64,000 nt of DNA from Boesenbergia rotunda (taxonomy: Eukaryota > Streptophyta > Magnoliopsida > Zingiberales > Zingiberaceae): the NCBI GenBank assembly GCA_024364735.1, contig JAGFNQ010009511.1:1-64000 (forward strand), written 5' to 3'. How positions within the stretch are numbered: position 1 is the first letter of the stretch; each line of letters opens with the position of its first letter. Positions 1 to 11,500 of this stretch are shown in pieces. The position numbers and the translations under genes were made by a program. The notes under the pieces were generated by a model. That model ran no database searches and was not told where the DNA came from. It saw only the letters and a list, made by a program, of their open reading frames with translations.

Positions 1-1669
1 TTTTTATTATAATAACTTTATAATAAAACTAATTAGTTATCATAAGAAATTTATCCTATAAATCTCTTATGATTATTCGTTTAAACCAAGTATTATAAAA
101 CTTTATAATAAACTAATTAGTTATCATAAGAAAATTTATCCTATAAATTCTCTTATGAATTTTATTATAACTAACTTTATAATAAAACTAATTAATCTCC
201 CCTTTATTATGGAATAAATTTTATAAGAAATTTATAAACTTTTTTATTATGGAAAAATCAATTCATAATTGATTTTATAAAATTAAAATAAACCATTTCA
301 TGGATCATTTTAATTTCCATAAAAAGAATAAATTTCTATAAATTTATTTATATAAATTTCTTTACACAAATTTATTTATCCATAATTTATAAAACAAATC
401 GCACTAGATTTATTTTATTAATTAAACAAATTAAATTGGTTTCTTCCCTTTAATGTGGCCGGCCAACCCAAGGGGTTTGGCACCCTCTTTGGCCGGCCAA
501 ACCAAGCCGAACCGATCGCGAATTAAACTCATTTAATTCGCCCAATAAGCCTTCAAAAGACTTAGCCATTTTTAGCTTCCATTGCGCCTCTGATAAATTC
601 AGATTCATCTTATTTCTCTTGATCGGAAAATCTAATTTTCAACTCGTTTTAAATCTCTCGGATTACTCGTAGTGCGTGTGACTAAATAGGATTTCGATTT
701 ATGTTGGCCGTCTATAATCAACAAATTATAGAACGATCATGAGTGGCACCTAGTAGTACATCATGACCCCCAATTAATCGAAAGATCAACGGTTGACCTC
801 AGAAAGAATTCCGAAACCCTTCAGCAGCTCTAATGAATCGTGCCCCACCCTTCACCATCTTATACCCACTTGGTTCAGGACACGGTCTATTTGTGTCAGT
901 CCCCACTAGGCTGACTACGTCACACCTAGCCCAAGTAATGTCTTTCTCGTCCTTTGGATTTCTAATTACTCTCATGTATTTTAGAGAATCGCACTCCAAA
1001 CATGATATACTCTGGCCAGAGGTTTTGAGTAACAATCCGACGATAGGCTTGGGTATACATCTCCTCGCAAGGAGTGGTGAATCCTTTGTAGGCTGTTTAA
1101 ACATCTTCGGGCACTTCGGCTTATACCCAATCATCCTGGGTCCACACCTCCTTGGAGATGCTTGCTTAAGATGTTAAAGTATAAGTCTCCATGACGAAGA
1201 TGACTTGAACACCGCAAGTCAAAGGAACATCGCACTTAAGCCGCAGTAAGAACTTCATTGACATATCTATATAGATAACCATATGAAGTCTTACAGCTAG
1301 TCACTCCAATGAACTAGTTCCCTTAACTAGCATCCATGTTTATCTCCGGACATCCCAATGTCACCAGCCAGTGAGAATCAATTGATTAGAGAATAACCCA
1401 TGCTAGTCTCAACAGAATTGATAGTGTCCGTTTTTATCAATTCATCGACTAGGGATATTTTCAATACTTCACATTTGCACATTTAGAGATAATCACTAGT
1501 TGTGATCCCATCACAAATTCTCTTATGCTGTGAGTTGTATTGCGGACATTCAGTAGATGAGTTTAAGATCCCAATCAAATACAAACATGTATACTCAAAT
1601 AGTGAATTATCATAAATGTTTACAACCATAAGGCGATTGCCTTAGGACACTTCTCTCATATCACTAACA
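1..1669 (-). repeat. 3' LTR of element A, partial
   Basis: This matches the right-hand LTR (6681-8950) and the solo LTR (17693-20359) almost base for base, ending in ...CTCATATCACTAACA at 1669. The outer part is cut by the window edge. At 36-200 it holds AT-rich inverted repeats (see the array entry) and at 456-499 a GGCCGGCC-based hairpin. Open frames at 799-1177 lie inside the LTR and are not genes. Confidence 0.9.
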
Positions 1670-3123
1670 ACATACATGATAGATCCTATCGCGGATGCAT
1701 AAGGAATCTTATTCATGCAAATCCTCTCGTCTTCTGTGCGCGGACACATAGACTTTGAATGGTTGATCCCATGCCTGATGGGAAGGTAACCTTTCTTGGA
1801 TTCCGACATGCTAAACCTTTTTAGCATTCGGTCTATATATGTAGACTGCGAAAGACCAAGCAACCGTTTTGATCTATCTCTATAGATTCTAATCCCAAGG
1901 ATATAGGTTGCTTCTCCCAGGTCTTTCATGGAGAAAGTTTTGGACAACCAAATTTTAACTGTCTGTAAGACTGATATATCGTTTCTTATAAGTAATATGT
2001 CATCGACATATAATACTAAGAATACGACTGCACTCCCACTAACCTTCTTGTACACACAAGGTTCGTCAGGATTTTGTGAGAAATCAAACTCTTTGATTGT
2101 CTCATCAAAACGGATGTTCCAGCTCCTGGATGCTTGCTTCAGTCCATATATGGATCGTCGAAGCTTGCATACTTTGGTTTTATCAACCGATGTGAAACCT
2201 TCAGGTTGTATCATGTATACATCCTCAAGCAGGTTTCCATTAAGGAAAGCTGTTTTCACATCCATTTGCCATATCTCATAATCATAATGAGCTGCTATGG
2301 CTAGGAGCATCCGAATGGATTTAAGCATAGCTACTGGCGAATAGGTTTCGTCATAATCAATTCCTTGTTTCTGACGATATCCTTTTGCCACTAATCTAGC
2401 CTTAAAGGTAACGACATTACCTTCCATGTCGGTTTTCTTCTTGAAAACCCACTTGCACCCTATGGGCTTAATCCCTTCAGGTGGGTTAACCAAGTCCCAT
2501 ACTTGGTTTTCGTACATGGAATCCATTTCCGACTTCATGGCTTCAAGCCATTTGTCCCTTTCTGAACTTTTCAGAACATCTTCATAACTGATAGGTTCGT
2601 CATCGCTTATGAGTAACACGTCGTTCGATTCACTTATGAGAAATCCGTATCTCTCTGGAATATTGCGTGTCCTATCAGACCTACGAAGAGGTGGTGTTGT
2701 TTTAGGTTCAACTGATAGCTCATCATTATGAGTTATTGGTTGTGGGTCTAGACTAGGTGTCTCTGTAATGTCTATTGGAGTTTCTTGAACTTCATCAAGT
2801 TCAATGCCACTCCCACTGTTTTCTTGTAAAAGAAATTCTTTTTCCAGAAATACAGCATGCCTTGAAACAAACACCTTTTGTTCCAAGGGATGATAGAATT
2901 GGTAACCCTTCGTTTCCTTAGGGTATCCAATAAATAGACATTTATCAGACTTAGCATCCAATTTGTCTGATACAGTCCGCTTCACATAAGCATGACAACC
3001 CCATATCTTAAGGTGAGTTAAGTGAGGTTTCTTACTATTCCATGTCTCATATGGAGTAGTAGAGACTACCTTGGTCGGGACTCTGTTTAGCAAGTAAACA
3101 GCTGTCTTAGTGCATAGCCCCAA
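1670..3123 (-). pseudogene. Element A pol: integrase C-terminal part and reverse transcriptase, truncated
   Basis: The reading frame runs from the integrase C-terminal region (RVPTKVVSTTPYETW, WGCHAYVKR, FIGYPKETKGYQFY) through the acidic linker to copia reverse transcriptase: WLEAMKSEMDSM, GCKWVFKKK, ARLVAKGYRQ, QMDVKTAFLNG, YGLKQASRSW and the catalytic LYVDDILLI. It stops abruptly after a GSIMYVV motif, where the next bases are already the LTR start; the last codons read by an ORF finder are LTR sequence. The rest of the connection domain and all of RNase H, present in related element E (to 44307), are absent. It joins the upstream integrase part by a frameshift near 3090-3120. Reverse transcription in cis is not possible from this copy. 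Confidence 0.88.
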
Positions 3124-3860
3124 AAGGATTTTGGAAGAGTTGCATGATTCATCATCGACCTAACCATGTCCATCAAGGTTCGGTTGCGCCTCTCAGATAC
3201 ACCATTATGCTGTGGTGTATACGGCGGAGTCCATTGGGACAATATCCCATTGTCCCTAAGATAATCTTGAAACTCTTGACTTAAGTATTCACCACCCCGA
3301 TCGGATCGAAGTATCTTAATACTTTTGCCAAGCTGTTTCTCTACTTCATTTCTGAACTCTTTGAATTTCTCAAAAGCTTCAGATTTGTGTTTCATCAAGA
3401 ACACATACCCGAATCGTGAGTGATCATCGATAAAGGTGATGAAGTAGCTATAGCCTCCTTGTGCAAGAGTTGACATTGGTCCACATACATCAGTATGTAT
3501 TAGACCAAGCAATTCTCCCACTGGATTACCTTTTCCGGAAAAGGGTAATTTGGCCATCTTGCCTTTTAAGCATGATTCGCATGTATCAAATGAACCGGGT
3601 TCAAATGATTCCAAAATTCCACATCGGTGTAATTTGGTCATGCGTTTCTTACTTACATGGCCAAGACGACAATGCCACGTATAGGAGTCTATTCGATTAT
3701 CTATTCGAGCACGTTTGTTGCTAACTTCGATATTGAAAATGCCACCGGATAAATCTAACGTGTAGATACCATTGCACAAAGTTCCATTCCCATAAAGAAC
3801 GCCATTTAAAGTTATGTAACAACAATTGTTACTAAAAGTTAAATGATAACCCTTTTTCAT
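3087..3860 (-). pseudogene. Element A pol: GAG-pre-integrase and integrase core
   Basis: The HHCC zinc site is visible (WHCRLGHVSKKRM ... CESCLKGK), followed by the catalytic triad context HTDVCGPM (D), FIDDHSRFGYVF (D) and PQHNGVSERRNRT (E), as in copia integrases that join cDNA ends to the target. The start overlaps the protease frame at 3832-3860 in another frame, and the end shifts frame at about 3100 into the next pol segment. Both shifts mark decay, since functional copia pol is a single frame. The domain residues themselves are intact. Confidence 0.88.
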
Positions 3861-4173
3861 TCAAACATGAAATAGATACAATGTTCTTTATTAACGAAGG
3901 AACAAAATAACAATTATCCAATTCTAAGACACGTCCAGTAGGGAGCTTTAGCAAATATGTTCCGATGGCAACAGCAGCAATCTTTGCTCCATTTCCAACT
4001 CGCAAATTCGCTTCTCCTTTGACGAGTCTTCTTCTATTCCTTAGCCCCTGTATGTCATTACATATATGTGAGCTACACCCAGTATCAAGTACCCAGGTAT
4101 TTGAGGAAATAGAGTGACATTCAATAACGAAGATACCTGAAGAGGATGGGGCATCGGATGCCTTCTTCTTCAA
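3832..4173 (-). pseudogene. Element A pol: aspartic protease segment
   Basis: The frame contains NTWVLDTGCSSHICND, the copia protease active site (D-T/S-G-C/A), followed by the glycine/valine-rich body (GAKIAAVAIGTYLL, NCYFVPSLIKNIVS). It processes the Gag-Pol polyprotein. Reading upstream in this frame past 4173 gives a gag zinc knuckle (CHHCGKEGHWRRNC type, about 4185-4230), so the gag C-terminus has shifted out of frame upstream of it. The downstream end shifts into the integrase frame. Confidence 0.85.
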
Positions 4174-4946
4174 GGACTCAAGATAAACCTTGCAGTTTCT
4201 TCGCCAGTGACCCTCCTTGCCACAGTGATGGCAAGTGCCTTTTGGTTTCTTTTCAGTCTTTTTGGCCTTTTTCTTCTTTCCCTTATTCTGTTCTTTGCCT
4301 TCCTCTTAGAACCTTTCTTCGAGGAACCAACTAACAGTACTGTCTTCTGATCCTGCTTTACAGAAGGCTCTACAGTCTTCAGCAGGTTGAGCAACTCAGG
4401 AATGGTAGTCTCCAGCTTGTTCATCCGATAGTTCATCACAAATTGTGAATAACTTTTGGGCAAACAATGCAGAATTAAGTCAATACTTAGTTCATGATCC
4501 ATTGCAAAACCGAGTGTGCTCAGTCGCTCAATGTACCCCAACATCTTTAACACAAACTGTGAAGCAGAAGTGCCTTCCTGCATCCTAGAGGTGAAGAGGA
4601 GTCTGGAGACTTCGAACCTTTCGGATCTCGCCTGCTCTTCGAACAACTCATGAAGATGGAAGATGATGGTATAAGCATCCATATGCTCATGCTGCTTTTG
4701 CAGCTCAGGTACCATAGAGGCTAGCATGATGCAACTCGCAAGTTCAGAATCGGTCACATGTTTCTGATAGGCCACTAACTGGTCTGGAGTTGCACCCTCT
4801 GGAGGACGGTTGGGAAGTTGATCTTCAATGACATAAGCAAGCTTCTCTGCCTTGAGGACTATCCTCAGGTTTCGAAGCCAGTCCATGAAGTTTGGCCCAG
4901 TTAGTTTATTGGTGTCCAAAATGGAACGCAAATTCAGAGAAGACAT
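4170..4946 (-). pseudogene. Element A gag (capsid/nucleocapsid), frameshifted at C-terminus
   Basis: The ATG at 4946-4944 starts a copia gag of the form LRSILDTNKLTGPNFMDWLRNLRIVL ... with capsid motifs FEVSRLLFTSRMQEG and YIERLSTLGF. The last 40 or so residues of this frame are a Lys/Arg-rich shifted translation; the zinc knuckle is found in another frame at about 4185-4230, so a one-base change near 4300 separates capsid from nucleocapsid. Related element E has the same gag (40576-41340). Gag would package the genomic RNA into cytoplasmic particles. Confidence 0.87.
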
Positions 4947-6666
4947 GATCGAGTGATTAACCTAGAAATACAAATTGAGCTTATGTGAGAAGATGATAAA
5001 GAATGTATCAACATACATTAATAAAATCCTATTTATTTTCAAATTGAATAACCCTTTTTATCAATTCGGGAGATCGTAGGAACATCTCCAAATAGGTTGA
5101 TATCCAACCATAGATAAGAACAACCATGGCTGTGGCCATCAAGTTATTCTTAGCTATGAAGGTAGGTAATTATACCGATTACATATCACATATATGTAAC
5201 TATCACTTTATGCTATCAACTAATTGAATGTTTGCATAAATCATTGGGTTGTTAACTCATTAACAAGTATGCAACATTATACATAGCACCCAACTGCACC
5301 TCTCTTTACATCGACCTTGGCTGTGGCACAACAAATCGATGCTCCAAGCTTAAGGCTGACCCATTAATCAAGAAATAGTTTTAATATGGTTGGAGCTCAT
5401 TCAACCGTTTAGTCAGGCTTGGATGTGTCCAACAACCAAAACTAAGGATTGACCTCTGACTCCAACTATATTATTCATAAACTAATTCCATGGTTTGAAC
5501 ATGTTGAGGTTCAAGCCGGGCATGGATGTGTCCATCAACCCAAACGAGAAACAAAACTCCGATTCTAACCATATTAATGGAAGGTGTTGGCCTTAATATT
5601 TTGTAAGGGGTTTTGGGTCTCATCCTTTCTTTTCTAAGCACATTCATGACATAAAATTATGTCATGACTAACGATTTCCTTAATAAAGTATGTATGTGAC
5701 TTAATTTATCAAGTCTCATTAATTGAATTAGGAACCGGATTTCCTAATTTCAATTTCATACTTTATTCAAGGAATTGTTTTGGGAAACAATTTCCTAAAT
5801 TGTCATAATCAATTTCGGAAATAATATGTTTAAGACTTTGATTTCTCTAAATCAAATCTTATTAAATTAAGAGACAATTCCCTTAATTCAACTACATATT
5901 ATTTTCATGAAAATCTCTTTTAAGAAAACTCTATAGGAAACCATTTTCCTAATTAATTTTGGAGACAACAATATGTAAGAGCATCACCTCTTAAATCAAA
6001 TTTCCAAGATTTGATCACATATTTTATTAATGGATTAATTAATTACAACAAATTGTTTTCTAAGGGTGGCTCCCCGAGGCTCAGATACCCAAAGAAAAGA
6101 AATTTGTCGTAAATCCAATTTGGTCCGCTCCCCGAGGCGTAACCAAATTAAATATGACAATTTTTATTCAAAAAATGGAAATTAAATTACAACAACTAAC
6201 TTTAAATTGGACGGCTCCCCGAGGCTCAATCCAAAATAAAGAATTTTGTTAATAATTTAAAACCAATTTGAATTTAATTATCAATTAATGATGCATAAAT
6301 TTGTAAAGACTTTCTTGAAAGAAAGTGCCCAAAATTGCGAGATTTCATAATAGGTTTACAGAATAATTGTAAGTTTCTGGTACCAAAAAAACTTACATAT
6401 TTCCAAAATTGGAAAATTTCCAAAATAGGAAATTTCCAAAATTGGAAAGTTTCCAAAGATGGGAAGTTTTCACAATTATCATAAAATTTCAGAAACTAGG
6501 ATATTTCAAAAGTTTGTGAAATTTCATGAGGATTTCCAAACTTTGAAATTCCTAAATCTAAAATTTATCATAATTGGAAAGTTTCCATAATTGAAAATTT
6601 TTCCAAAATTGAGATCATGACAAAGTTTTCCAAAAAACAATTATATGATTATGTCGAACACTAACC
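4947..6666 (-). other. Element A untranslated leader with internal repeats
   Basis: About 1.7 kb separates the primer site from the gag ATG and has no supportable gene. Seen in it: three copies of a GCTCCCCGAGGC block (about 6068, 6126 and 6211), a run of short TTCCAAAATTGG-type repeats at 6395-6620, and alternating descriptions of TTAATTAA-rich DNA at 5640-6050. Minus-strand transcription from the 5' LTR would put all of this in the RNA leader. Confidence 0.6.
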
Positions 6667-6680
6667 GGCTCTGATACGAC
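6667..6680 (-). other. Primer binding site of element A (tRNA-iMet)
   Basis: Directly inside the 5' LTR the minus strand reads GTCGTATCAGAGCC, which differs by one base (C for G) from the usual TGGTATCAGAGCC complement of initiator tRNA-Met. It marks the 5' end of the element and its minus orientation. Confidence 0.85.
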
Positions 6681-7310
6681 TGTTGGGACCGGGTGCATGT
6701 TGACAAGGATACGGGTTCGTAAATTTTAAAAATATTTACGTGCAGCGAAAGAATTAGCATAAATAATTTCTCAAATTATTTTAACCTCGTATCTAGCATG
6801 CGACCTTATGATGTGTTGACATGATCATAAATTAAAATTTTGCGAAAAGTAAACTAATTTACTTAGTACCTCGCGTAACTCGAAGTAAGGGACGAGATCC
6901 AACCGTAGCGTCCCTTGGAAGCTCCGCCTCTATTCGCGTCCACGCCGAGTTCTCTTCGGGATGACTTCGCAAAGCCACGAGTTTTGTGCCAACGAGAACT
7001 ACTAGATTCTCCAAAGACACAACTAGAATATCAAGAGAGAGATATTGAAACTAACCACCGAGTAACGGAATCAAGATTCCGTGAAGGGAGGAAGGAGACG
7101 CGACCCGCTTCGTCTTGGTGGTGGCTCACGGCTAGGGATGGTGGCGCCGGCCCTAGAGGGAGAAGGTGGCGCCGGCCCTAGATGGAGAAGGTGGCGCCGG
7201 CCCTAGAGAGAGAAGGGGCGCCGGCCCTAGAGAGAGAGAGAGAATAAGGGAGAGAGAGAGAGAGCTTCTTAATCTCTTGATTTATTGGAATTCAAGGCTT
7301 GCCTTTGGTT

Positions 7311-7320
7311 CCTTTATATA
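7311..7320 (-). promoter_or_regulatory. TATA box of element A LTR
   Basis: The minus strand reads TATATAAAGG here, about 1.6 kb into the LTR and 630 bp before its end. The same position in the solo LTR (18361-18369) reads CTATATAAG. This places U3 at 7320-8950 and R/U5 at about 6681-7290. Activity is inferred only. Confidence 0.65.
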
Positions 7321-7720
7321 GTAGCCTCTCCATTGCCAAGTCTCCCTTTTAACGGAATTAACAGAATAAATTTTCATAAGAAATTTATCTTATAAATTTT
7401 CTTATGAATTATTCCGTTATGCCAAGTTTTATTATAACTAACTTTATAATAAAACAAATACATCTCTCCTTTTAATTATGGAATAAAATTTGTATAAAAT
7501 TTTCTTTTTATGGAAAAATCAATTCATAATTGATTTTATAAATTAAAATTAAACCAATTCATGGTTCATTTTAATTTTCATAAAAAGAATAAATTTCTAC
7601 AATTTTCTTTATATAAATTTCTTTATATAAATTAATTTATTTATCCATAATTTTATAAAACAAATCGCGCTTGATTTATTTTATAATTTAAACCAAATAA
7701 ATTGGTTTCCCTCCATGTGG

Positions 7721-7765
7721 TGGCCGGCCAAACCAAAGAGGGTAGGCACCCTCTTTGGCCGGCCA
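7721..7765. repeat. GGCCGGCC hairpin in family A LTR
   Basis: The outer arms are TGGCCGGCCA, the inner arms AAAGAGGGT and ACCCTCTTT, around a loop of about four bases. The same structure, with changes, is at 456-499 and 19126-19168. It lies in U3, some 400 bp upstream of the TATA box. Confidence 0.75.
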
Positions 7766-8955
7766 CATCAAGCCCAATCCCTCGCGAATTAAACTCATTT
7801 ATTTCGCCCGATAAGCCTTTAAAAGACTTAGCCACTTTAAGCTTCCCATGCGCCTCTGATAAATTCAGATTCGACTTATTTCTCTTGATTGGAAAATCTA
7901 ATTTTCAACTCGTTTTAAATCCCTCGGATTACTCGTAGTGCGTGTGACTAAATAGGCTTTCGATTTATGTTGGCCGTCTATAATCATCCAATTATAGAAT
8001 GATCATGAGTGGCACCTAGTAGTACATCATGACCCCCAATTAATCGAAAGATCAACGGTTGACCTCAGAAATTATTTTGAAACCCTTCAGCAGCTCTAAT
8101 GAGTCGTGCCTCATTCCCTTCACCATCTTATACCCACTTGGTTTAGGACACGGTCTATGTGTGTCAGTCCCCACTAGGCTGACTATGTCACACCTAGCCC
8201 AAGTAATGTTCTCTCGTCCTTTGGATTTCTAATTACTCTCATGTTTTAAGAGACTCATACTCTAAACATGTCATGCTCTGGCCAGAGGCTTTGAGTAACA
8301 ATCCGATGATAGGCCTTGGGTATACATCTCCTCGCAAGGAGTGGTGAATCCTTTGTAGGCTGTTCAAACATCTTCGGGCACTTCGTCTTATACCCAACCA
8401 TCCTGGGTCCACACCTCCTTGGAGATGCTTGCTTAAGATGTTAAAGTATAAGTCTCCATGACCAAGATGACTTGAACACCGCAAGTCAAAGGAACATCGC
8501 ACTTAAGCTGCAGTAAGAACATCACTGACATGTCTATATATAGATTACCATATGAAATTTTACAGCCAGTCACTCCAATGAACTAGTTCCCTTAACTAGC
8601 ATTCATGTTTATCTCCGGACATCCTAATGTCACCAGCCAGTGAGAATCAGCTGATTAGAAAATAACCCATGCTAGTCTCAACAGAATTGACAGTGTCCGT
8701 ATTTATCAATTCATCGACTAGGGATATTTTCAATACTTCACAATTGCACATGTAGAGATAATCACTAGTTGTGATCCCATCACAAATTCTCTCATGCTGT
8801 GAATTGTATTGCGGACATTCAGTAAATGAGTTTAAGATCCCAATCAAATACATAAACATGTATACTCAAATAGTGAATTTTCATTTATTAAAGTAAATGA
8901 TTACAATCATAAGGCGATTGCCTTAGGACACTTCTCTCATATTACTAACAAACAT

Positions 8956-9034
8956 AACACTATAACTTTAAACCTATTCGCCCACACATCAAAACCATGA
9001 TCTTCCAATCATTTAAGGGCCAATTGCCTCAACA
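8956..9034 (-). repeat. 3' LTR start of element B
   Basis: These 79 bp match the outer end of the 5' LTR (25956-26040) with few differences and end at TGTTGAGG (minus). The rest of this LTR is displaced to the left of the window by element A. Confidence 0.88.
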
Positions 9035-9048
9035 ATCTCCCCCTTTTT
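9035..9048 (-). other. Polypurine tract of element B
   Basis: The minus strand reads AAAAAGGGGGAGAT immediately before the 3' LTR, the standard plus-strand primer tract of Sireviruses. The same tract precedes the 3' LTRs of C, F and G. Confidence 0.85.
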
Positions 9049-9994
9049 GATGCGTGGCAATATGTTTAAGTTAGAGATAAATAGCAGTAGCAAAAACAAC
9101 AACAATATATAACAATTGAAAAAACATAAGACATAGTAACCCTAAGAGGTAACCTCCCCCTTAATTTATGTCTTCTCCCCATTTTCAATTCTAATCTAAA
9201 TCCAAGTTAAGTTTCCACTTAACAACAACAATGTAAAAATATAAGACATATCAGAACCTAAGAGGTACCTCCTCCTTAATTCATGTCTTCTCTATTTTGA
9301 CATTCAAATTCTAAGTTAGAAAGAAACTTTAAACCATCCATTCTAAGTTAAAATTCTAACTTAAACCACTCATTCTCCCCCTTTGACACCATCAAAAAAA
9401 TTACCTCAAGCAACCCAAATCTATGGCATCAAATGTGAGAATAATTTATTTCTGAAATTTCTCACAGCAGCTGGAAATAGCCGTGCCAGTCGATTGCCCA
9501 TACGGAAGTCGACTGATACGCTATCAGTCTGAATTTTCAGCTTTTCTGTCGAATTTCAAAAACTCTCAGAAAATTCCAAAAAATTCTAAAAATTGTAAAA
9601 TTTTGCATACATGTTTGAAATGTTATACTGTATCAGGGAAAAATATTAAACCATATAATATTTCAAACATGAATGACTTTTGATAAAAATCCAAAAGTTT
9701 TGAAAACCACTACATTTTGTATCAAACTTTGAAATCAATTTTGCAATTATATGACTTTTAAAAGCATGACACAGTATGTAAAACATAAAATGGTTTTCAA
9801 AGGTTTAAAATGTCCAACTATGATCTTTGGCAAAGTGTCCATTGATTAAACACTTGCCTCCCCCATAGTTGGTCTAATTTTCATATATTGATACTTCTAA
9901 TGGTTCAACAATGTGCCACAAGCATAAGTGAGCCAAATGTATCACCCTAATAGATCAAGCACCCTTTTTCAAAGCTAATGTCTCCAAATTCATC
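9049..9994 (-). other. 3' untranslated region of element B
   Basis: No gene is supportable here. It holds two diverged direct copies of a block of about 60 bp (9125-9190 and 9240-9300), further GGGGGAG-like tracts on the minus strand (9155, 9371, 9858), and at 9487-9515 a pair of CAGTCGACTG-like palindromes spaced 19 bp, the same arrangement as in the LTR at 25432-25668. Confidence 0.6.
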
Positions 9995-10549
9995 CTATAC
10001 TTCCACAAAACACATTCCAAGACCTCTTCTTAAGGATGTAAACTCCGATTTGGGAAGATGCTTGGTAAAGATGTTGGCTAGGTTCGACTTTGATTCAATA
10101 TAGTGTAGTTCTATGTCTCCCCTTGCCACATGGTCTCTAATGAAGTGATGTTTCACTTCAATGTGTTTTGTCCTAGAATGGTGAACCAGATTTCTAGTTA
10201 AATTGATTGTGCTTACATTATCACACAAAACTTTGACTTTGGTGTAATGTAGCTCATAATCCTCTAAGGTGTGCATGATCCAAAGGAGTTGGGAAACACA
10301 CCCACCCATTGCCATATATTCTGCTTCCGTTGTTGATAGGGCAACGCATGGTTGTTTCCTACTACTCCAACTAACTAAGGAAGACCCAAGGAATTGACAC
10401 CCTCCACTTGTACTCTTCCTATCTAGCTTACACCCCGCGTAGTCCGAGTCGGTGTATCCAATTAGATCAACACTAGGGGTTCTAGGATACCAAAGTCCGA
10501 CATTGAGGGTCCCTTTCACATACCTTAAGATCCTCTTGACTACAACCAA
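9995..10549 (-). pseudogene. Element B pol: RNase H
   Basis: This is the copia RNase H, which degrades the RNA strand during cDNA synthesis. The motifs GYTDSDYAG, LDRKSTSGGCQFLG, LSTTEAEYMA, CDNVSTINL and HHSRTKHIEVKHHFIRDHV carry the acidic catalytic residues (D, E, D). It is in the same frame as the upstream reverse transcriptase but separated by a TAA at about 10566, where related elements have a Gln codon (ARY-stop-SC, expected ARFQSC). The frame ends normally at CFVEV-stop. Confidence 0.9.
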
Positions 10550-10570
10550 ATGTGACTCTTTGGCACAAGA

Positions 10571-11500
10571 TTAATACCTTGCACACATACCTACCGCAAA
10601 AAGTATGTCAAGTCTACTAGCGGTTAGGTATAGGAGGCTACCAATCATGCTCCTATATTGTTTAGAGTCTACCATTTTCCCTTCAATGTCACTATCCATT
10701 TTCACATTGGCTCCTATGGGTGTAGATGCTTCCTTAGCATTTTCTAAACCAAATTTCTTTAGCATCTCTTTGGCATATTTGGTTTGAAAGACATGTGTAC
10801 CTTCATTAGTTTGCTTAACTTGAAGGCCTAAGAAAAAGGTTAACTCTCCTACAAGACTCATCTCAAATTCATCTTCCATACTCTTGATGAATTCTTGTAG
10901 GAAGTCATTATTTGTTGACTCAAAAATGATATCGTCTACATAGACTTGGGAAACAAATATGTCCTTATCCTTAGATTTTAGGAATAAAGTAGGGTCAATT
11001 GTTCCTCTCCTAAATCCCTTAGACACTAAAAATGAAGAAAGCCTTTCATACCAAGCCCGGGGAGCTTGTTTCAATCCGTATAAGGCTTTTCATAATTTGA
11101 ACACGTGTCTTGGATAGTTAGGGTCCTCAAACCCGGGGGGTTGTTCTACATAAACCTCTTCCTTAATGATCCCATTTAGGAAGACCGACATCACATCCAT
11201 TTTGTGAAGTGTGAAACCCATGTGAGCGGCATAGGCTAGTAGAATTCTAATTGATTCTAGCCTAGCTACGGGGGCATATGTCTCATCATAATCTAGTCCC
11301 TCAACTTGGTTAAACCCCCTAGCTACCAATCTAGCCTTGTTCCTAGTGATTTTACCTTGGTCATCTAGTTTGTTCCTAAAGACCCATCTAGTGGTTATAA
11401 TAGTGCAATCATTGGGCCTAGGAACTAACTCCCAAACTTCACTCCTCTCAAATTGATTTAGCTCTTCTTGCATAGCTAAAACCCAATCAACATCTCCCAA
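10571..11500 (-). pseudogene. Element B pol: reverse transcriptase
   Basis: The copia reverse transcriptase is read in one frame: WVLAMQEELNQFERSEVW, TRWVFRNK, ARLVARGFNQVEG, MDVMSVFLNG, YGLKQAPRAWYERL, the catalytic VYVDDIIFEST, and FFLGLQVKQ. A TGA at about 11087 replaces a codon between FKL and KALYGLK. The conserved MDVKTAFLNG has become MDVMSVFLNG, a further sign of decay. It continues in frame into RNase H. Confidence 0.9.

Larger units (their letters stand above)
1..8950 (-). mobile_element. Element A: Ty1/copia (Tork-clade) LTR retrotransposon, 3'-deleted
   Basis: On the minus strand the order is 5' LTR (6681-8950), primer site, long leader, gag, protease, integrase, reverse transcriptase, then the 3' LTR (ending at 1669 and running off the left edge). 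LTRs begin TGTTAGT and end CCCAACA. The element is inserted in the 3' LTR of Sirevirus B; the bases next to it, AACAT at 8951-8955, are the expected 5-bp duplication, because the intact LTR of B at about 25955 reads through this junction. The coding frame has at least two frameshifts and RNase H is missing, so this copy is dead. Copia order (integrase before reverse transcriptase) is clear; the Tork-clade label is from general resemblance of gag and pol. Confidence 0.9.
6681..8950 (-). repeat. 5' LTR of element A
   Basis: A 2270-bp LTR in minus orientation, starting TGTTAGTAATATGAG (at 8950) and ending CGGTCCCAACA (at 6681). It is the same family as 1-1669 and the solo LTR at 17693-20359 but has about one copy of the AT-rich repeat where the solo LTR has about five, which explains most of the length difference. 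It also holds four 27-bp copies of a GGCGCCGGCCCTAGA block (7139-7230), a GA-rich tract (7225-7265), and a GGCCGGCC hairpin at 7721-7765. Confidence 0.9.

Noticed and set aside
833..1177. Open frames repeated at 799-1177, 8239-8502 and 19388-19676
   Set aside because: They lie inside family A LTR copies, overlap on both strands and have no domain.
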